DNA of 64,000 nucleotides from JAFDXJ01 sp038257845 (GCA_038257845.1 JBBSQL010000002.1:124001-188000); one strand, 5' to 3'. Counted from the stretch's first letter, positions 17,725-26,600 are shown. A program made the numbers and translations. Notes: generated from the sequence alone by a model not told the origin.

Positions 17725-18141
17725 ATGCCCGCTACATCTGTATTTGATTGCAACATTATTCACCTGCCCAAGATATTCAACCGTGCGGGAAATATAACCG
17801 CGATTGGTGAAAACATCGAGCTGCCCTTTGCGATGAAACGCATTTTTTATTTATACGATATTCCCGGTGGAGAAAGCCGCGGAGGCCACGCCCACCATAC
17901 ATTGGAGCAATTTGTTATAGCTGCCGGAGGTAGTTTTGATATCACCATAGATGATGGCCATAATAAAAAAACCGTGCACCTGAACAGGCCTTATATGGGC
18001 TTGCATATACGACCGCAAATATGGGACAGCATGAGTAATTTTTCTTCCGGCGCAATCGTGCTGGTATTCGCTTCCGCTTTTTATAATGAGCAAGATTATA
18101 TCCGCGATTATACATTTTTTAAAAACCTGAAAAGCTTATGA
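17725..18141 (+). CDS. fdtA: dTDP-4-keto-6-deoxyhexose 3,4-ketoisomerase (FdtA/QdtA family)
   Basis: A 138-residue cupin with the complete pattern: YDIPGGESRGGHAHH (about residues 42-56, both active-site His present), then FVIAAGGSFDITIDDG and NRPYMGLHI. It should convert dTDP-4-keto-6-deoxyglucose to the 3-keto isomer, the substrate for the aminotransferase two genes downstream. The ATG at 17725 is preferred to the TTG at 17722. Its stop overlaps the acetyltransferase start by 4 bp. FdtA (galacto product) and QdtA (gluco product) cannot be told apart by eye. The rmlA and rmlB genes that supply the substrate are not in this window. Confidence 0.87.
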   Translation: MPATSVFDCNIIHLPKIFNRAGNITAIGENIELPFAMKRIFYLYDIPGGESRGGHAHHTLEQFVIAAGGSFDITIDDGHNKKTVHLNRPYMGLHIRPQIWDSMSNFSSGAIVLVFASAFYNEQDYIRDYTFFKNLKSL

Positions 18142-18695
18142 GCACCATTCATCCGCTCGCAGAAGTGCAGTCATTGAATATTGGTGAAGGTACTGTGATC
18201 TGGCAATATGCCATCATTTTAAAAGGCGCTGTTATTGGTAAAAATTGCAATATCAATTGCCATACATTTATTGAAAATGATGTAATCATCGGTGATCAAG
18301 TCACGGTGAAAAGTGGTGTATATTGTTGGGATGGCCTGCGCGTGGAAGATCATGTTTTTATCGGCCCAAATACAAGTTTTGCAAATGATAAACAACCACG
18401 CAGCAGGCAGCGGCCGGAGAAATTCGCAAACATATTATTGAAAACAGGTGCCTCTATTGGTGCGGGTTGCAACATTATGGCGGGCATTACGATTGGCTGT
18501 TACGCGATGATTGGTATGGGCGCACTCGTTACAAAAGATGTTCCTGATCATGCATTGGTGTATGGCTCGCCGGCGGAAATTCATGGATGGGTGGATGAAA
18601 AGGGAAATAAAATGCAAGAGATAGAAAAGGATCTTTGGATGAATGCGGCAGGAAAATATTTTATACAAACAGGAAATCGTTTAACTGAAAAATGA
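18138..18695 (+). CDS. Sugar N-acetyltransferase, left-handed beta-helix (FdtC/WxcM type)
   Basis: A 185-residue hexapeptide-repeat acyltransferase. Imperfect six-residue turns run from VQSLNIGEGTVIWQYAIILK through IGKNCNI, IGDQVTV, IGAGCNI and IGMGALV, ending in VPDHALVYGSPAEIHGWV. This is the family that N-acetylates dTDP-3-amino-3,6-dideoxyhexoses. The position between a ketoisomerase and an aminotransferase gene, with 4-bp overlaps on both sides, places it in dTDP-Fuc3NAc or dTDP-Qui3NAc synthesis. No other domain is present. Confidence 0.85.
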   Translation: MSTIHPLAEVQSLNIGEGTVIWQYAIILKGAVIGKNCNINCHTFIENDVIIGDQVTVKSGVYCWDGLRVEDHVFIGPNTSFANDKQPRSRQRPEKFANILLKTGASIGAGCNIMAGITIGCYAMIGMGALVTKDVPDHALVYGSPAEIHGWVDEKGNKMQEIEKDLWMNAAGKYFIQTGNRLTEK

Positions 18696-19798
18696 GCATA
18701 CCATTTTTTTCTTTGACCCATTCGAATGCGATCATGAAAAAGGACATGCTTGCGGCATTTGAAAATGTGTATGATAGCAATTGGTTTGTATTGGGAAAAG
18801 CGGTGGAAACTTTTGAAAAAAATTATGCGGCATTTAATGGGGTAAAAAATTGTGTAGGTGTGAGCAATGGACTCGACGCGCTTTCACTGTCTTTACGGGC
18901 GTTGAATATTGGCCCGGGAGACGAAGTAATAGTGCCATCCAACACATATATTGCCACTGCGCTCGCAGTGTCTGAAACCGGTGCTACGCCTGTATTTGCA
19001 GAACCTGATGTGCATACGTATAATATGGATATACTTACTACCACGGCTGCCATCACGCGTAAAACAAAGGCGGTGATACCTGTACATTTATATGGACAAT
19101 GTTGTTCTATGGACAACGTAATGCAGCTAGCAGGTAAGTATAAACTGTACGTGGTGGAAGACAATGCGCAATCACACGGCGCAACTTTCAATGGCAAACC
19201 TGCAGGATGTTTTGGCGATATCAACGCGACGAGTTTTTATCCGGGGAAAAATTTAGGCGCGCTTGGCGATGCCGGCGCCATTACCACAAATGATGGATCA
19301 CTTGCTGATACAATTAAAATGTTACGCAATTATGGAAGCAGGGAAAAATATTATAATGAATGTATAGGGTATAATAAAAGGCTGGATGAAATACAGGCTG
19401 CTTTTCTTTCCGTTAAATTAAAATACCTGCAAACATTCACCGCAGAAAGGCAACGCATTGCGGACATGTATGTACAACTACTTGCAGGCATAAGCGAAAT
19501 TATTTTGCCGGAAACATTACCGGGCGCAACACATGTGTACCATATATTATTAATCCGTACTAAAAAAAGGGATGCGCTCCGGTCATATTTAAAAGAGAAA
19601 GGAATTGATACATTGATTCATTATCCGATACCTCCGCATTTGCAAAAAGCGTATGCGCACCTGGGTTATAAAAAAGGAGATTTTCCTATTGCGGAAAAGC
19701 TGGCAGACACAAGTTTGAGTTTACCTATTTATCCCGGCCTTTCAGAAAAAGAAATTGAATATGTTTCTATGGCTATAAAAACTTTTTTTCAATCTTAA
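18692..19798 (+). CDS. DegT/DnrJ/EryC1/StrS aminotransferase (FdtB-type)
   Basis: A 368-residue PLP-dependent sugar aminotransferase. VVEDNAQSHGA (Asp157) and SFYPGKNLGALGDAGA (Lys186, the Schiff-base lysine) are the family landmarks, followed by LRNYGS and IGYNKRLDEIQAA. It should transaminate the 3-keto sugar to the 3-amino sugar, glutamate being the usual donor. It closes the isomerase-acetyltransferase-aminotransferase set. Another, more distant DegT gene is at 37156. Confidence 0.9.
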   Translation: MSIPFFSLTHSNAIMKKDMLAAFENVYDSNWFVLGKAVETFEKNYAAFNGVKNCVGVSNGLDALSLSLRALNIGPGDEVIVPSNTYIATALAVSETGATPVFAEPDVHTYNMDILTTTAAITRKTKAVIPVHLYGQCCSMDNVMQLAGKYKLYVVEDNAQSHGATFNGKPAGCFGDINATSFYPGKNLGALGDAGAITTNDGSLADTIKMLRNYGSREKYYNECIGYNKRLDEIQAAFLSVKLKYLQTFTAERQRIADMYVQLLAGISEIILPETLPGATHVYHILLIRTKKRDALRSYLKEKGIDTLIHYPIPPHLQKAYAHLGYKKGDFPIAEKLADTSLSLPIYPGLSEKEIEYVSMAIKTFFQS

Positions 19799-19807
19799 AA
19801 TGAAGGG

Positions 19808-20758
19808 TTGGTAGTCTCGAATATAATGATGGGCCTGGGTAACCAGATGTTCCAGTATGCCGCGGGAAGGGCGTTGTCACTGCATTTGCAGGTGCCACAC
19901 AAATTATATACACATTCCTATTTTGGTTATCCCATGCGGAAGTATGAACTGGAAGAATATTTTGACATGCGGCCCGGAATTGCCACAGCAGAAGATATGC
20001 AGGCATTTACTTTAGCGCATCCTGTGCGCCGTGCCTGGAATAAAATAGTTCCGGCAAACCGGTTAAAAGGTTTACCATACAGTGAAAGAAAAACGGCAAG
20101 GCTTGTGTATGAAATATTCTATCTCGTCAGCCCGCCACATACAAGAAATGTGTATGAAGAAAGACAGGCACATTTTGATAAAAATTTCTTTAAAGCTACT
20201 TCGCCGGTTTTCCTGAAAGGTTACTGGATGAGTTATAAATATTTTGAAAAATATAGTGAGATCATTAAAAAAGATTTTACGATCCGCCCGGAATTGGTGG
20301 CACATTTATCTGCACTTCAGCAAGAGATGCAAACACGGGAAAGCATCGGGGTACATGTGCGTTGCACGGACAGGAAGACGCCGGAAAATTTAAAATTGTA
20401 TGGAGAAATTCCTGCAACATATTTTGAAAAAGCCATCGCATATATTCAAAAGAAAAAAAAGAAAGAGGTACACTTATATGTTTTTTCAGATGATGAAGTG
20501 ATGGCAAAAAAATATATACCGCAACACCTTCCGGCGACTTTTATCAGTAACAAAATTACGAAAGACCCGATTGAAGATTTTTACCTGATGACGCAATGTA
20601 AAAACCTCGTGATGACCAACAGCACATTTAGCTGGTGGGCTGCATATCTTACCAAAAGTGCGGAGCCATTGATCATTACACCGGCGAGATGGTATAATGA
20701 AGCGCATTATAATTACCAGGATATTTATTGCCCGTCCTGGATAAAGGTGGAGAATTAG
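19808..20758 (+). CDS. Glycosyltransferase family 11 (fucosyltransferase-like)
   Basis: A 316-residue GT11 protein with MGLGNQMFQYAAGRAL near the N terminus and TNSTFSWWAAYL near residue 275. The motif I region reads HVRCTD, where HxRRxD is usual. The first usable start in frame is a TTG at 19808. Just upstream an ATG at 19800 reads Met-Lys-Gly-Trp-stop, but one added T near 19806 would give Met-Lys-Gly-Leu-Val-Val-Ser, the kind of N terminus expected for the family. So the start may have been damaged by a one-base deletion, or TTG is now used. It is a second, diverged GT11 beside the gene at 9552. Confidence 0.8.
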   Translation: MVVSNIMMGLGNQMFQYAAGRALSLHLQVPHKLYTHSYFGYPMRKYELEEYFDMRPGIATAEDMQAFTLAHPVRRAWNKIVPANRLKGLPYSERKTARLVYEIFYLVSPPHTRNVYEERQAHFDKNFFKATSPVFLKGYWMSYKYFEKYSEIIKKDFTIRPELVAHLSALQQEMQTRESIGVHVRCTDRKTPENLKLYGEIPATYFEKAIAYIQKKKKKEVHLYVFSDDEVMAKKYIPQHLPATFISNKITKDPIEDFYLMTQCKNLVMTNSTFSWWAAYLTKSAEPLIITPARWYNEAHYNYQDIYCPSWIKVEN

Positions 20759-20789
20759 CGGGCGGCTATTATTTTATTTTGAAAAAATT

Positions 20790-22187
20790 ATGTTGGTAAA
20801 AAAAAGAATACTGGTGATGATTGTGGGACAAGGCTCATTGAATTATTTTATCCGTTCCGGGCTCATTCATAAAATGCAGGTTTTTTCCGAGCCGGTTATT
20901 TGCCTGCGCTGGGAAGAGCCTGACCTGCAGCAAGAATTACAGGACGCGGGTTTCGAGGTGCACGTGTTGCCAATCTTCAAGCCGGAAGCGATATATATAA
21001 AACTGCGCATACAATTAAATGCCTGGTATTATGCGTGTGTTTTAAAATCTGTAAGTACGAAAATAGAATACAGGTATTTGTTCCAGGCTTTCAGGTTTAG
21101 AAAAAAATTAAGCAAAATAAAAGGAAGTTTTCTTGAAAAATTTAATCGCTTATCCAGACCCGGTTATATTAAAAATTTAATTGCGCAGGAAGAAAAGCTT
21201 ATACAAATGCAACCTGGATATGATACAATAAAGGAATGGCTGCATCAATTAAATCTACATGCTTATTTTACAGCTACGCCTTTTTTATTGTCATCGGAAT
21301 TAGTGGGCCGTTTATGCAAGAATGCCGGCCTGCCTGTGTTTGCAGCGATCTGTTCTTTTGATAATGTAACCAAACGCGGCTGGCCTGCAATATTTTTTGA
21401 CCATTATATTATCTGGAATAAATATAATAAAGCAGAATTACAACGCATCAATCCATTATTGAAAGATGAACAAATTTCTATCACGGGCGCGCCACAATTC
21501 GATGCGCATATTTTGAGAAGCAATCACCTTTCAAAAGAAAAATGGTTGCAGGCACTTGGGTTGCCGGCCGATAAAAAAATAATTCTATATGGCGGCGGCC
21601 CTTCAAAATTGTTGCCGTATGAAACACAATATTTAAAACATTTAAAAGTGGCGCTGGAAAAAGGCGAAATAAAAAATGCGGTATTGCTTTTTCGTTCTCA
21701 CCCATTGGATGACCTGCAGCGTTGGGTGGATGAAGTGGGTGAATCGGAGTACATTTTTTATGACAGTGCGCCCACGGGGAAAGAGAACCGCGATTATACA
21801 AATGTTACGATTGCAGATATAGAGAAACTCATTGCCACATTGAAGTTTACAGACATTCATATTAATCTTTGTTCAACGATGACAGTGGATGGAAGTATTT
21901 TTAATAAGCCACAGATCGCGCCTTTTTATGATCTTGAAAAACCGGGCACGCAAAAATTATTACGCGATTTGTATTTCCAGGAACATTATTTGCCCATTGT
22001 CAAAAGCGGCGCTATTCATTTTGCAAAATCTAAAAAAGAATTGATCGGTCTGGTGAAAAATAGTTTGGAAAATCCTGCGACATTTATTTTAGGAAATAAA
22101 AAATGTGTGGAAGAAATTATCAGTTTCACTGATGGTAAAAGCGCGGAACGCGTAGCGGCAACCATTCAAACATTACTCGGCGCATGA
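20790..22187 (+). CDS. GT-B-like glycosyl/glycerophosphotransferase-type protein of unknown function
   Basis: A 465-residue protein that I cannot place in a named family with certainty. It looks like a GT-B-fold two-domain protein: an N-terminal half with VMIVGQGSLNYFIRSGLIHKM, a middle CSFDNVTKRGW and DHYIIWNKYNKAEL, then ITGAPQFD, ILYGGGP, LLFRSHPLDD and, near the C terminus, LCSTMTVDGSIFNKP. The last pattern (a Ser/Thr-rich turn ahead of a conserved Asp) resembles CDP-glycerol glycerophosphotransferases and capsule synthesis GT-B enzymes. Its stop overlaps the following GT4 start by 4 bp. No signal peptide or membrane helix is seen. Confidence 0.6.
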   Translation: MLVKKRILVMIVGQGSLNYFIRSGLIHKMQVFSEPVICLRWEEPDLQQELQDAGFEVHVLPIFKPEAIYIKLRIQLNAWYYACVLKSVSTKIEYRYLFQAFRFRKKLSKIKGSFLEKFNRLSRPGYIKNLIAQEEKLIQMQPGYDTIKEWLHQLNLHAYFTATPFLLSSELVGRLCKNAGLPVFAAICSFDNVTKRGWPAIFFDHYIIWNKYNKAELQRINPLLKDEQISITGAPQFDAHILRSNHLSKEKWLQALGLPADKKIILYGGGPSKLLPYETQYLKHLKVALEKGEIKNAVLLFRSHPLDDLQRWVDEVGESEYIFYDSAPTGKENRDYTNVTIADIEKLIATLKFTDIHINLCSTMTVDGSIFNKPQIAPFYDLEKPGTQKLLRDLYFQEHYLPIVKSGAIHFAKSKKELIGLVKNSLENPATFILGNKKCVEEIISFTDGKSAERVAATIQTLLGA

Positions 22188-23431
22188 AGATCCTTCATGT
22201 TTGCAGTAATTATTTTCCTGCATTTGGCGGACCGCAATATACCATGAAACACTTATCAGAAAACCTGGTAAATATATATCACGATGAAGTGAAAGTGGCT
22301 ACGACCAATTCGCTGTATGGCCCGGAAATGCAGCAGTTCCAGGCGATAGCGCCACACAGTGAAATCATAAGCGGAGTTGCAATCAATCGTTTCCCCTTTC
22401 ATCGCTGGCAATACCCTTTTGTTGAAATTTCAGGGCGCGTGTATAAAAAAATAACGAAGCAAACATTGCCGCATGCGCTGAATAAATACCGGTGGGAACT
22501 TGCCTGCAATGGCATCGGGGCTGCCATAAAAAATACGGATGCCGATGTGATCATGGCCACGACTTCAAAATATATGTTTTCAGATTATCCTTTTTGGCGT
22601 TTCAAAACAAAGAACCCAAAACCATTTATTTTATATGGATCCTTGCACCTGCATATCAACTGGCCGCAGGATGCGGCTGTCATAAAAAGAGCAAGGGCTT
22701 GTGATTGTTATATCGCCAATACGAATTTTGAGAAAAATAAACTGGTTGATTATGGCATTGAGAAAAGCAAAATCGTAACGATCGGCACGGGGATTAATGT
22801 GGAAGAATATATTTGCGAAGCAGCTCCTATAGCGGCTTTCAGGGAAAAATATGATGTTAGCCAGGATGATATACTTATTGGGCATATCGGCAGATTAAGC
22901 CCTGGAAAAGGAGCGGGGATTTTGCTGGATGCATTTCAACTTTTATATAAAAAAAATAACCGTTGTAAATTATTACTGGCAGGAACATCAACACCATTTA
23001 CAGAAACTTTACAGAAAAAAATACGCGCGGAAAAATTGCCCGTTATTATCCTGGAAAATTTTGAGAATGCGTTGAAGCCTGTCTTATTCAATGCCATTGA
23101 TATTTTTGTTTTGGCATCCGCAGGTGAATCTTTTGGCGTTGTTTTTCTCGAAGCATGGGCTTGTAAAAAACCAGTGATTGGTGCAGCAACCGGTGCAATC
23201 GCGGATATCATTGATGATGGAAATGATGGCTTACTTTTTACACCCGGGGATGCAACTTCCTTATTTAATCAAATGGAAAAATTATCCGATAATAAACTAC
23301 TGCAAACAAAATTAGGCGAAGCCGGCTTTAGCAAAACAACGCAGCAATTTTCATGGCCGGTAATTACAAAAAAATATCGCGATACGTATTTGCAGGGCAT
23401 AGAAAATTTTAACACCAAAGTGAGGAGATGA
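22184..23431 (+). CDS. Glycosyltransferase family 4
   Basis: A 415-residue GT-B retaining transferase. The N terminus MKILHVCSNYFPAFGGPQYTMK is a GT4 hallmark, the phosphate-binding region is IGHIGRLSPGKG near residue 225, and the C-terminal EX7E motif is ESFGVVFLE. It is clearly related to the gene at 24681 (both have ATTNSLYGP or FTTNSFFGP, LYGSLHL or LYGALHL, and ESFGVVFLEAW), and the two are separated by the repeat array and a methyltransferase. Sugar specificity unknown. Confidence 0.9.
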   Translation: MKILHVCSNYFPAFGGPQYTMKHLSENLVNIYHDEVKVATTNSLYGPEMQQFQAIAPHSEIISGVAINRFPFHRWQYPFVEISGRVYKKITKQTLPHALNKYRWELACNGIGAAIKNTDADVIMATTSKYMFSDYPFWRFKTKNPKPFILYGSLHLHINWPQDAAVIKRARACDCYIANTNFEKNKLVDYGIEKSKIVTIGTGINVEEYICEAAPIAAFREKYDVSQDDILIGHIGRLSPGKGAGILLDAFQLLYKKNNRCKLLLAGTSTPFTETLQKKIRAEKLPVIILENFENALKPVLFNAIDIFVLASAGESFGVVFLEAWACKKPVIGAATGAIADIIDDGNDGLLFTPGDATSLFNQMEKLSDNKLLQTKLGEAGFSKTTQQFSWPVITKKYRDTYLQGIENFNTKVRR

Positions 23432-23458
23432 TTTTTTAGTATCATTTAAAAAAATAAA

Positions 23459-23833
23459 GTAATAAGGTTGTAATATAAAACAGGATGAATTTTTATTAAG
23501 GTAATAAGGTTTTTTAAAGTGTTGGTTTATAGAAAAATTCTCTGTTTGAAGTTGAACATAAACGTCAACCTTATTACATTAGTAACAAAGCATATCACCT
23601 GAAATTAAGACCTTATTACCTTAGTAGTAACACATAGCAATAGAACTTCGACCTTATTACCTTAGTAACAACACATAGCAATAGAACTTTGACCTTATTA
23701 CCTTAGTAACAACACATAGCAATAGAACTTCGACCTTATTACATTAGTAACAATGCATATCACCAGGAATTAAAACCTTATTACCTTAGTAACAACACAT
23801 GACAATAGAACTTCGACCTTATTACCTTATTTC
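23459..23833 (+). repeat. 41/42-bp tandem repeat array between two gene blocks
   Basis: The 451-bp gap 23432-23882 contains no gene. Seven copies of ACCTTATTACNTTA start at 23568, 23610, 23651, 23692, 23733, 23775 and 23816, spaced 42, 41, 41, 41, 42 and 41 bp. The consensus core is ACCTTATTACCTTAGTAAC. Between cores lie two spacer types: CACATAGCAATAGAACTT (four times) and GCATATCACC-G-AATTA (twice, always after the 'TTACATTA' core). Two inverted cores (GTAATAAGGTT near 23459-23469 and AAGGTAATAAGGT at 23498-23510) precede the array, so a 13-bp inverted match exists with the last core at 23816-23828. Not a CRISPR array, because the spacers are repeated. Confidence 0.9.
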
Positions 23834-23882
23834 TTTTTTTAAAAAATACTGATTCGTCAAAACTGCACGATAACAAAGAATA

Positions 23883-24644
23883 ATGAGTACAATTAAAAAT
23901 CGCATTATAAAAACCATACATCCACGGAAACTGCAGAACACCTTGCTGCGCCTCGCTTTAAAAGGAAATACGGTGCATTGCCCATGTTGCGGCGCTTCCT
24001 ACCTGACTTTCCTCCCGGCTGGAAATGAAAAAAGAGCCAATGCCAAATGCTTGAAATGCGGTTCATTGGAAAGGCACCGTACGCTTTGGTTATTCCTGCA
24101 TGCACGGACTGATATTTTTTCCGGGCAAAAAAAAATATTACATGTAGCTCCTGAAATTCAGTTGTATCATAAATTTTCCGAAAGTAAAAATATTGACTAT
24201 CATCCCATAGACCTTTCACCGGAAAATTATCATTATGGTGCGAAGACAATAGCCATGGATGTAACCGCATTGCAATATGCGGATGAAACTTTTGATGTGG
24301 TTATTTGCAATCATGTGCTGGAACATATACCCGATGACAGGGCCGCTATGCGGGAGATGTATCGCGTATTGCGTAAAGGTGGCCAGGCAATTTTAAATGT
24401 CCCCATAAGAAAAGATATGGATCAGACAATGGAAGATTTTTCAATAACGGATCCGGCACAGCGCCTGGCTTTATACGGCCAGTCTGATCATGTGCGTATT
24501 TATGGCAATGATTATATCAAACGCTTGCAGGAGGCAGGTTTTGTGGTGGAAGTAATTCCATTTGTTGCAACATTCACGCACAATGAGCAGTTCCGGTATG
24601 GCATTGTGCCCAAAGAAATCATGTTTTATTGTACCAAAAAATAA
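23883..24644 (+). CDS. SAM-dependent methyltransferase with N-terminal zinc-binding knuckle
   Basis: A 253-residue protein. Residues 32-63 have HCPCCG and CLKCGSLERHR, two Cys pairs that likely bind zinc. The methyltransferase core follows, with KILHVAPEIQLY in place of the glycine-rich loop, IDLSPENYHYGAK, and VVICNHVLEHIPDDR. The end VPKEIMFYCTKK is intact. The first gene after the repeat array; about 50 bp separate array and start. The role in glycan modification is inferred from location. Confidence 0.82.
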   Translation: MSTIKNRIIKTIHPRKLQNTLLRLALKGNTVHCPCCGASYLTFLPAGNEKRANAKCLKCGSLERHRTLWLFLHARTDIFSGQKKILHVAPEIQLYHKFSESKNIDYHPIDLSPENYHYGAKTIAMDVTALQYADETFDVVICNHVLEHIPDDRAAMREMYRVLRKGGQAILNVPIRKDMDQTMEDFSITDPAQRLALYGQSDHVRIYGNDYIKRLQEAGFVVEVIPFVATFTHNEQFRYGIVPKEIMFYCTKK

Positions 24645-24680
24645 TCTGCGTATGTCCATGTTAAATTGCAAATACAAGGC

Positions 24681-25919
24681 ATGAAAATATTGCATGTAAC
24701 ACAGAATTATTTTCCTTCAAAAGGCGGGACGCAACATACCATGAAGAAAATTTCAGAGTACCTGCATACACATTACCAGGACGAAGTGACTGTGTTTACA
24801 ACCAATTCTTTTTTTGGGCCGAATAGTCCAATGTTTAAAAAAATAGATGTGGCGGAAGAATGCATCAATGGCGTAGCTATCCGGCGGTTTAGTTTTTTAA
24901 GATCGCATAAACCTGCATTGAAAATTTTCTCTAAAACATTTATGAGAATGGGCGGTAAAATTTTGCCGCCAGCTTTCAGTGAACTAAGTGCAGGCCCGTT
25001 TTCAAAATCGATGAAGAAAGCCATTGGCAAAATTCCTGTTGATGTGATCTGCGCATCATCCGTGCATTATCAATTCGCGAATTATGGTTTATACCGGGAT
25101 AAACTGGCAGCACCAAAACCATTTGTTTTATATGGTGCATTGCATTTGAGCAAAGAACAAATGAACCCGATTTATCTGAATAGAATTAAAGCTGCTGATC
25201 ATTATATCGCCAATACATCGTTTGAAAAAACTTTCCTGGAACAGCAGGGAATTGATCCTCAAAAAATAACGGTAGCGGGCGCAGGTATTGATATGCATGA
25301 GCATAGTTGTCTGCCATTCAATGTAGAAAAAATTAAAGGCGAATTAAAAATTCCATCAGCGCATAAAATACTGCTATGCATCAGCAGGCACGAGGCTTTC
25401 AAAGGATTGCCCTTAATGCTGGAAGCTTATGAGCAACTAAAAAAAACAGGAAAGAATATACACCTTATCATTGCAGGCGCTTCAGGAAATTATACTCAAA
25501 CTTTACTTGATGAAGAAAAGAAAATGACCGGCTTAACTGTTTTCACTAATATTTCTGCCTTATTTAAAAATGAACTTTTAAGTATAGCGGATATCGTTGT
25601 CCTGCCTTCCAAAGAAGAATCTTTTGGAGTCGTATTCCTGGAAGCATGGCGTGCTAAAAAACCGGTGATCGGCGCGGGTATCGGCGCCATATCAACGATC
25701 ATAGATGAAAACAAAAATGGATTATTATTTACACCGGGTAATGCAAATGATCTTTCTGAAAAAATAAAATTCCTCTTACAGAATAATGAGCTGGCCAATG
25801 CAATGGGTATTTCAGGCTATAAAAAAGTGGAGCAATTTTATACATGGGAAAATATTGCTGCATTATTTCGCGGGGCATATTGCAAAGCGATTGAAAACTT
25901 TAATCATAAAAAAGTATAA
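24681..25919 (+). CDS. Glycosyltransferase family 4
   Basis: A 412-residue GT4 with MKILHVTQNYFPSKGGTQHTMK at the start, ISRHEAFKGLP as the phosphate-binding segment and the EX7E motif ESFGVVFLE. I take the ATG at 24681 over an upstream TTG at 24666 because the family N terminus begins there. It is a paralogue of the gene at 22184; shared segments are scattered over the whole length, so this is an old duplication. It is followed two bases later by a methyltransferase. Confidence 0.9.
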   Translation: MKILHVTQNYFPSKGGTQHTMKKISEYLHTHYQDEVTVFTTNSFFGPNSPMFKKIDVAEECINGVAIRRFSFLRSHKPALKIFSKTFMRMGGKILPPAFSELSAGPFSKSMKKAIGKIPVDVICASSVHYQFANYGLYRDKLAAPKPFVLYGALHLSKEQMNPIYLNRIKAADHYIANTSFEKTFLEQQGIDPQKITVAGAGIDMHEHSCLPFNVEKIKGELKIPSAHKILLCISRHEAFKGLPLMLEAYEQLKKTGKNIHLIIAGASGNYTQTLLDEEKKMTGLTVFTNISALFKNELLSIADIVVLPSKEESFGVVFLEAWRAKKPVIGAGIGAISTIIDENKNGLLFTPGNANDLSEKIKFLLQNNELANAMGISGYKKVEQFYTWENIAALFRGAYCKAIENFNHKKV

Positions 25920-25921
25920 AT

Positions 25922-26539
25922 ATGTTCGTAGAAGAAGCGATATGGGTAGGTGGACTCCTGGATACATTAAGGCCGGAAAATAATTCCCTGGTTGCGAATA
26001 TAGGATCTTCTACCGCACGTTTCCGCAAGGAAGTGCAGCCACATTTAAATAAGTATATTTTCGAGCCACTGGAAAAAATAGAATTTAAAATTTGTCATAT
26101 AGATGTAAAGCAAGCTGAAGGAGTTGATATTGTAGCGGATATAACGCAACCATTATTTGCTGAAAATTATGCGGATAGTTTTCAAATTGTATTATGCACC
26201 AATATGCTGGAGCATGTTGAAAATATACAGGCCGTAGTCGAAAACCTGTATGCATGCTGTGCGGACGATGGCTATATACTTATAACTGTTCCTTATAAAT
26301 ACAAAAAACATGCGGACCCTATTGATAATATGTTTCGCCCCAAACCTGCTGAGATCACGGCTTTATTTCCTCCCGGGCATGTGATTGAAATATTTGGTGA
26401 AGTGATCGTGATCCATGATAAAAGTTATTATACTAAAAAGAAATCTCGTTTTCCCTTATGGGGTTACCGTGAAATATTTAATTATTACATCGGCAGGAAA
26501 CATAAAGTATCAGGCATTCTTTTGAAAGTAAAAAAATGA
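25922..26539 (+). CDS. Small SAM-dependent methyltransferase-like protein
   Basis: A 205-residue protein with a reduced methyltransferase core: VANIGSSTARFRKEVQP stands where the glycine-rich SAM loop is expected (the usual GxGxG is changed to GSSTA), and VLCTNMLEHVENIQ and a VPYKYKKHADP segment follow. The late region GHVIEIFGEVIV is typical of sugar-cluster methyltransferases. The weak loop leaves room for a non-catalytic or different nucleotide-binding role. It sits between a GT4 gene and an asparagine synthase-like gene. Confidence 0.72.
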   Translation: MFVEEAIWVGGLLDTLRPENNSLVANIGSSTARFRKEVQPHLNKYIFEPLEKIEFKICHIDVKQAEGVDIVADITQPLFAENYADSFQIVLCTNMLEHVENIQAVVENLYACCADDGYILITVPYKYKKHADPIDNMFRPKPAEITALFPPGHVIEIFGEVIVIHDKSYYTKKKSRFPLWGYREIFNYYIGRKHKVSGILLKVKK

Positions 26540-26600
26540 TTGCTGGAATTATGTGCAACAATAAAAAAATAAGCATTCATTTAATTAAAATGAAAAATTC

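Noticed and set aside
23568..23828. CRISPR array
   Set aside because: The units repeat every 41-42 bases and look like repeat plus spacer, but the spacers are almost identical to each other, the cores vary, and no cas gene is near.
23905..24270. 121-codon open frame on the minus strand inside a methyltransferase gene
   Set aside because: It is a shadow of the plus-strand gene, with no motif, and its Cys-rich reading comes from the zinc-knuckle codons of the real protein.
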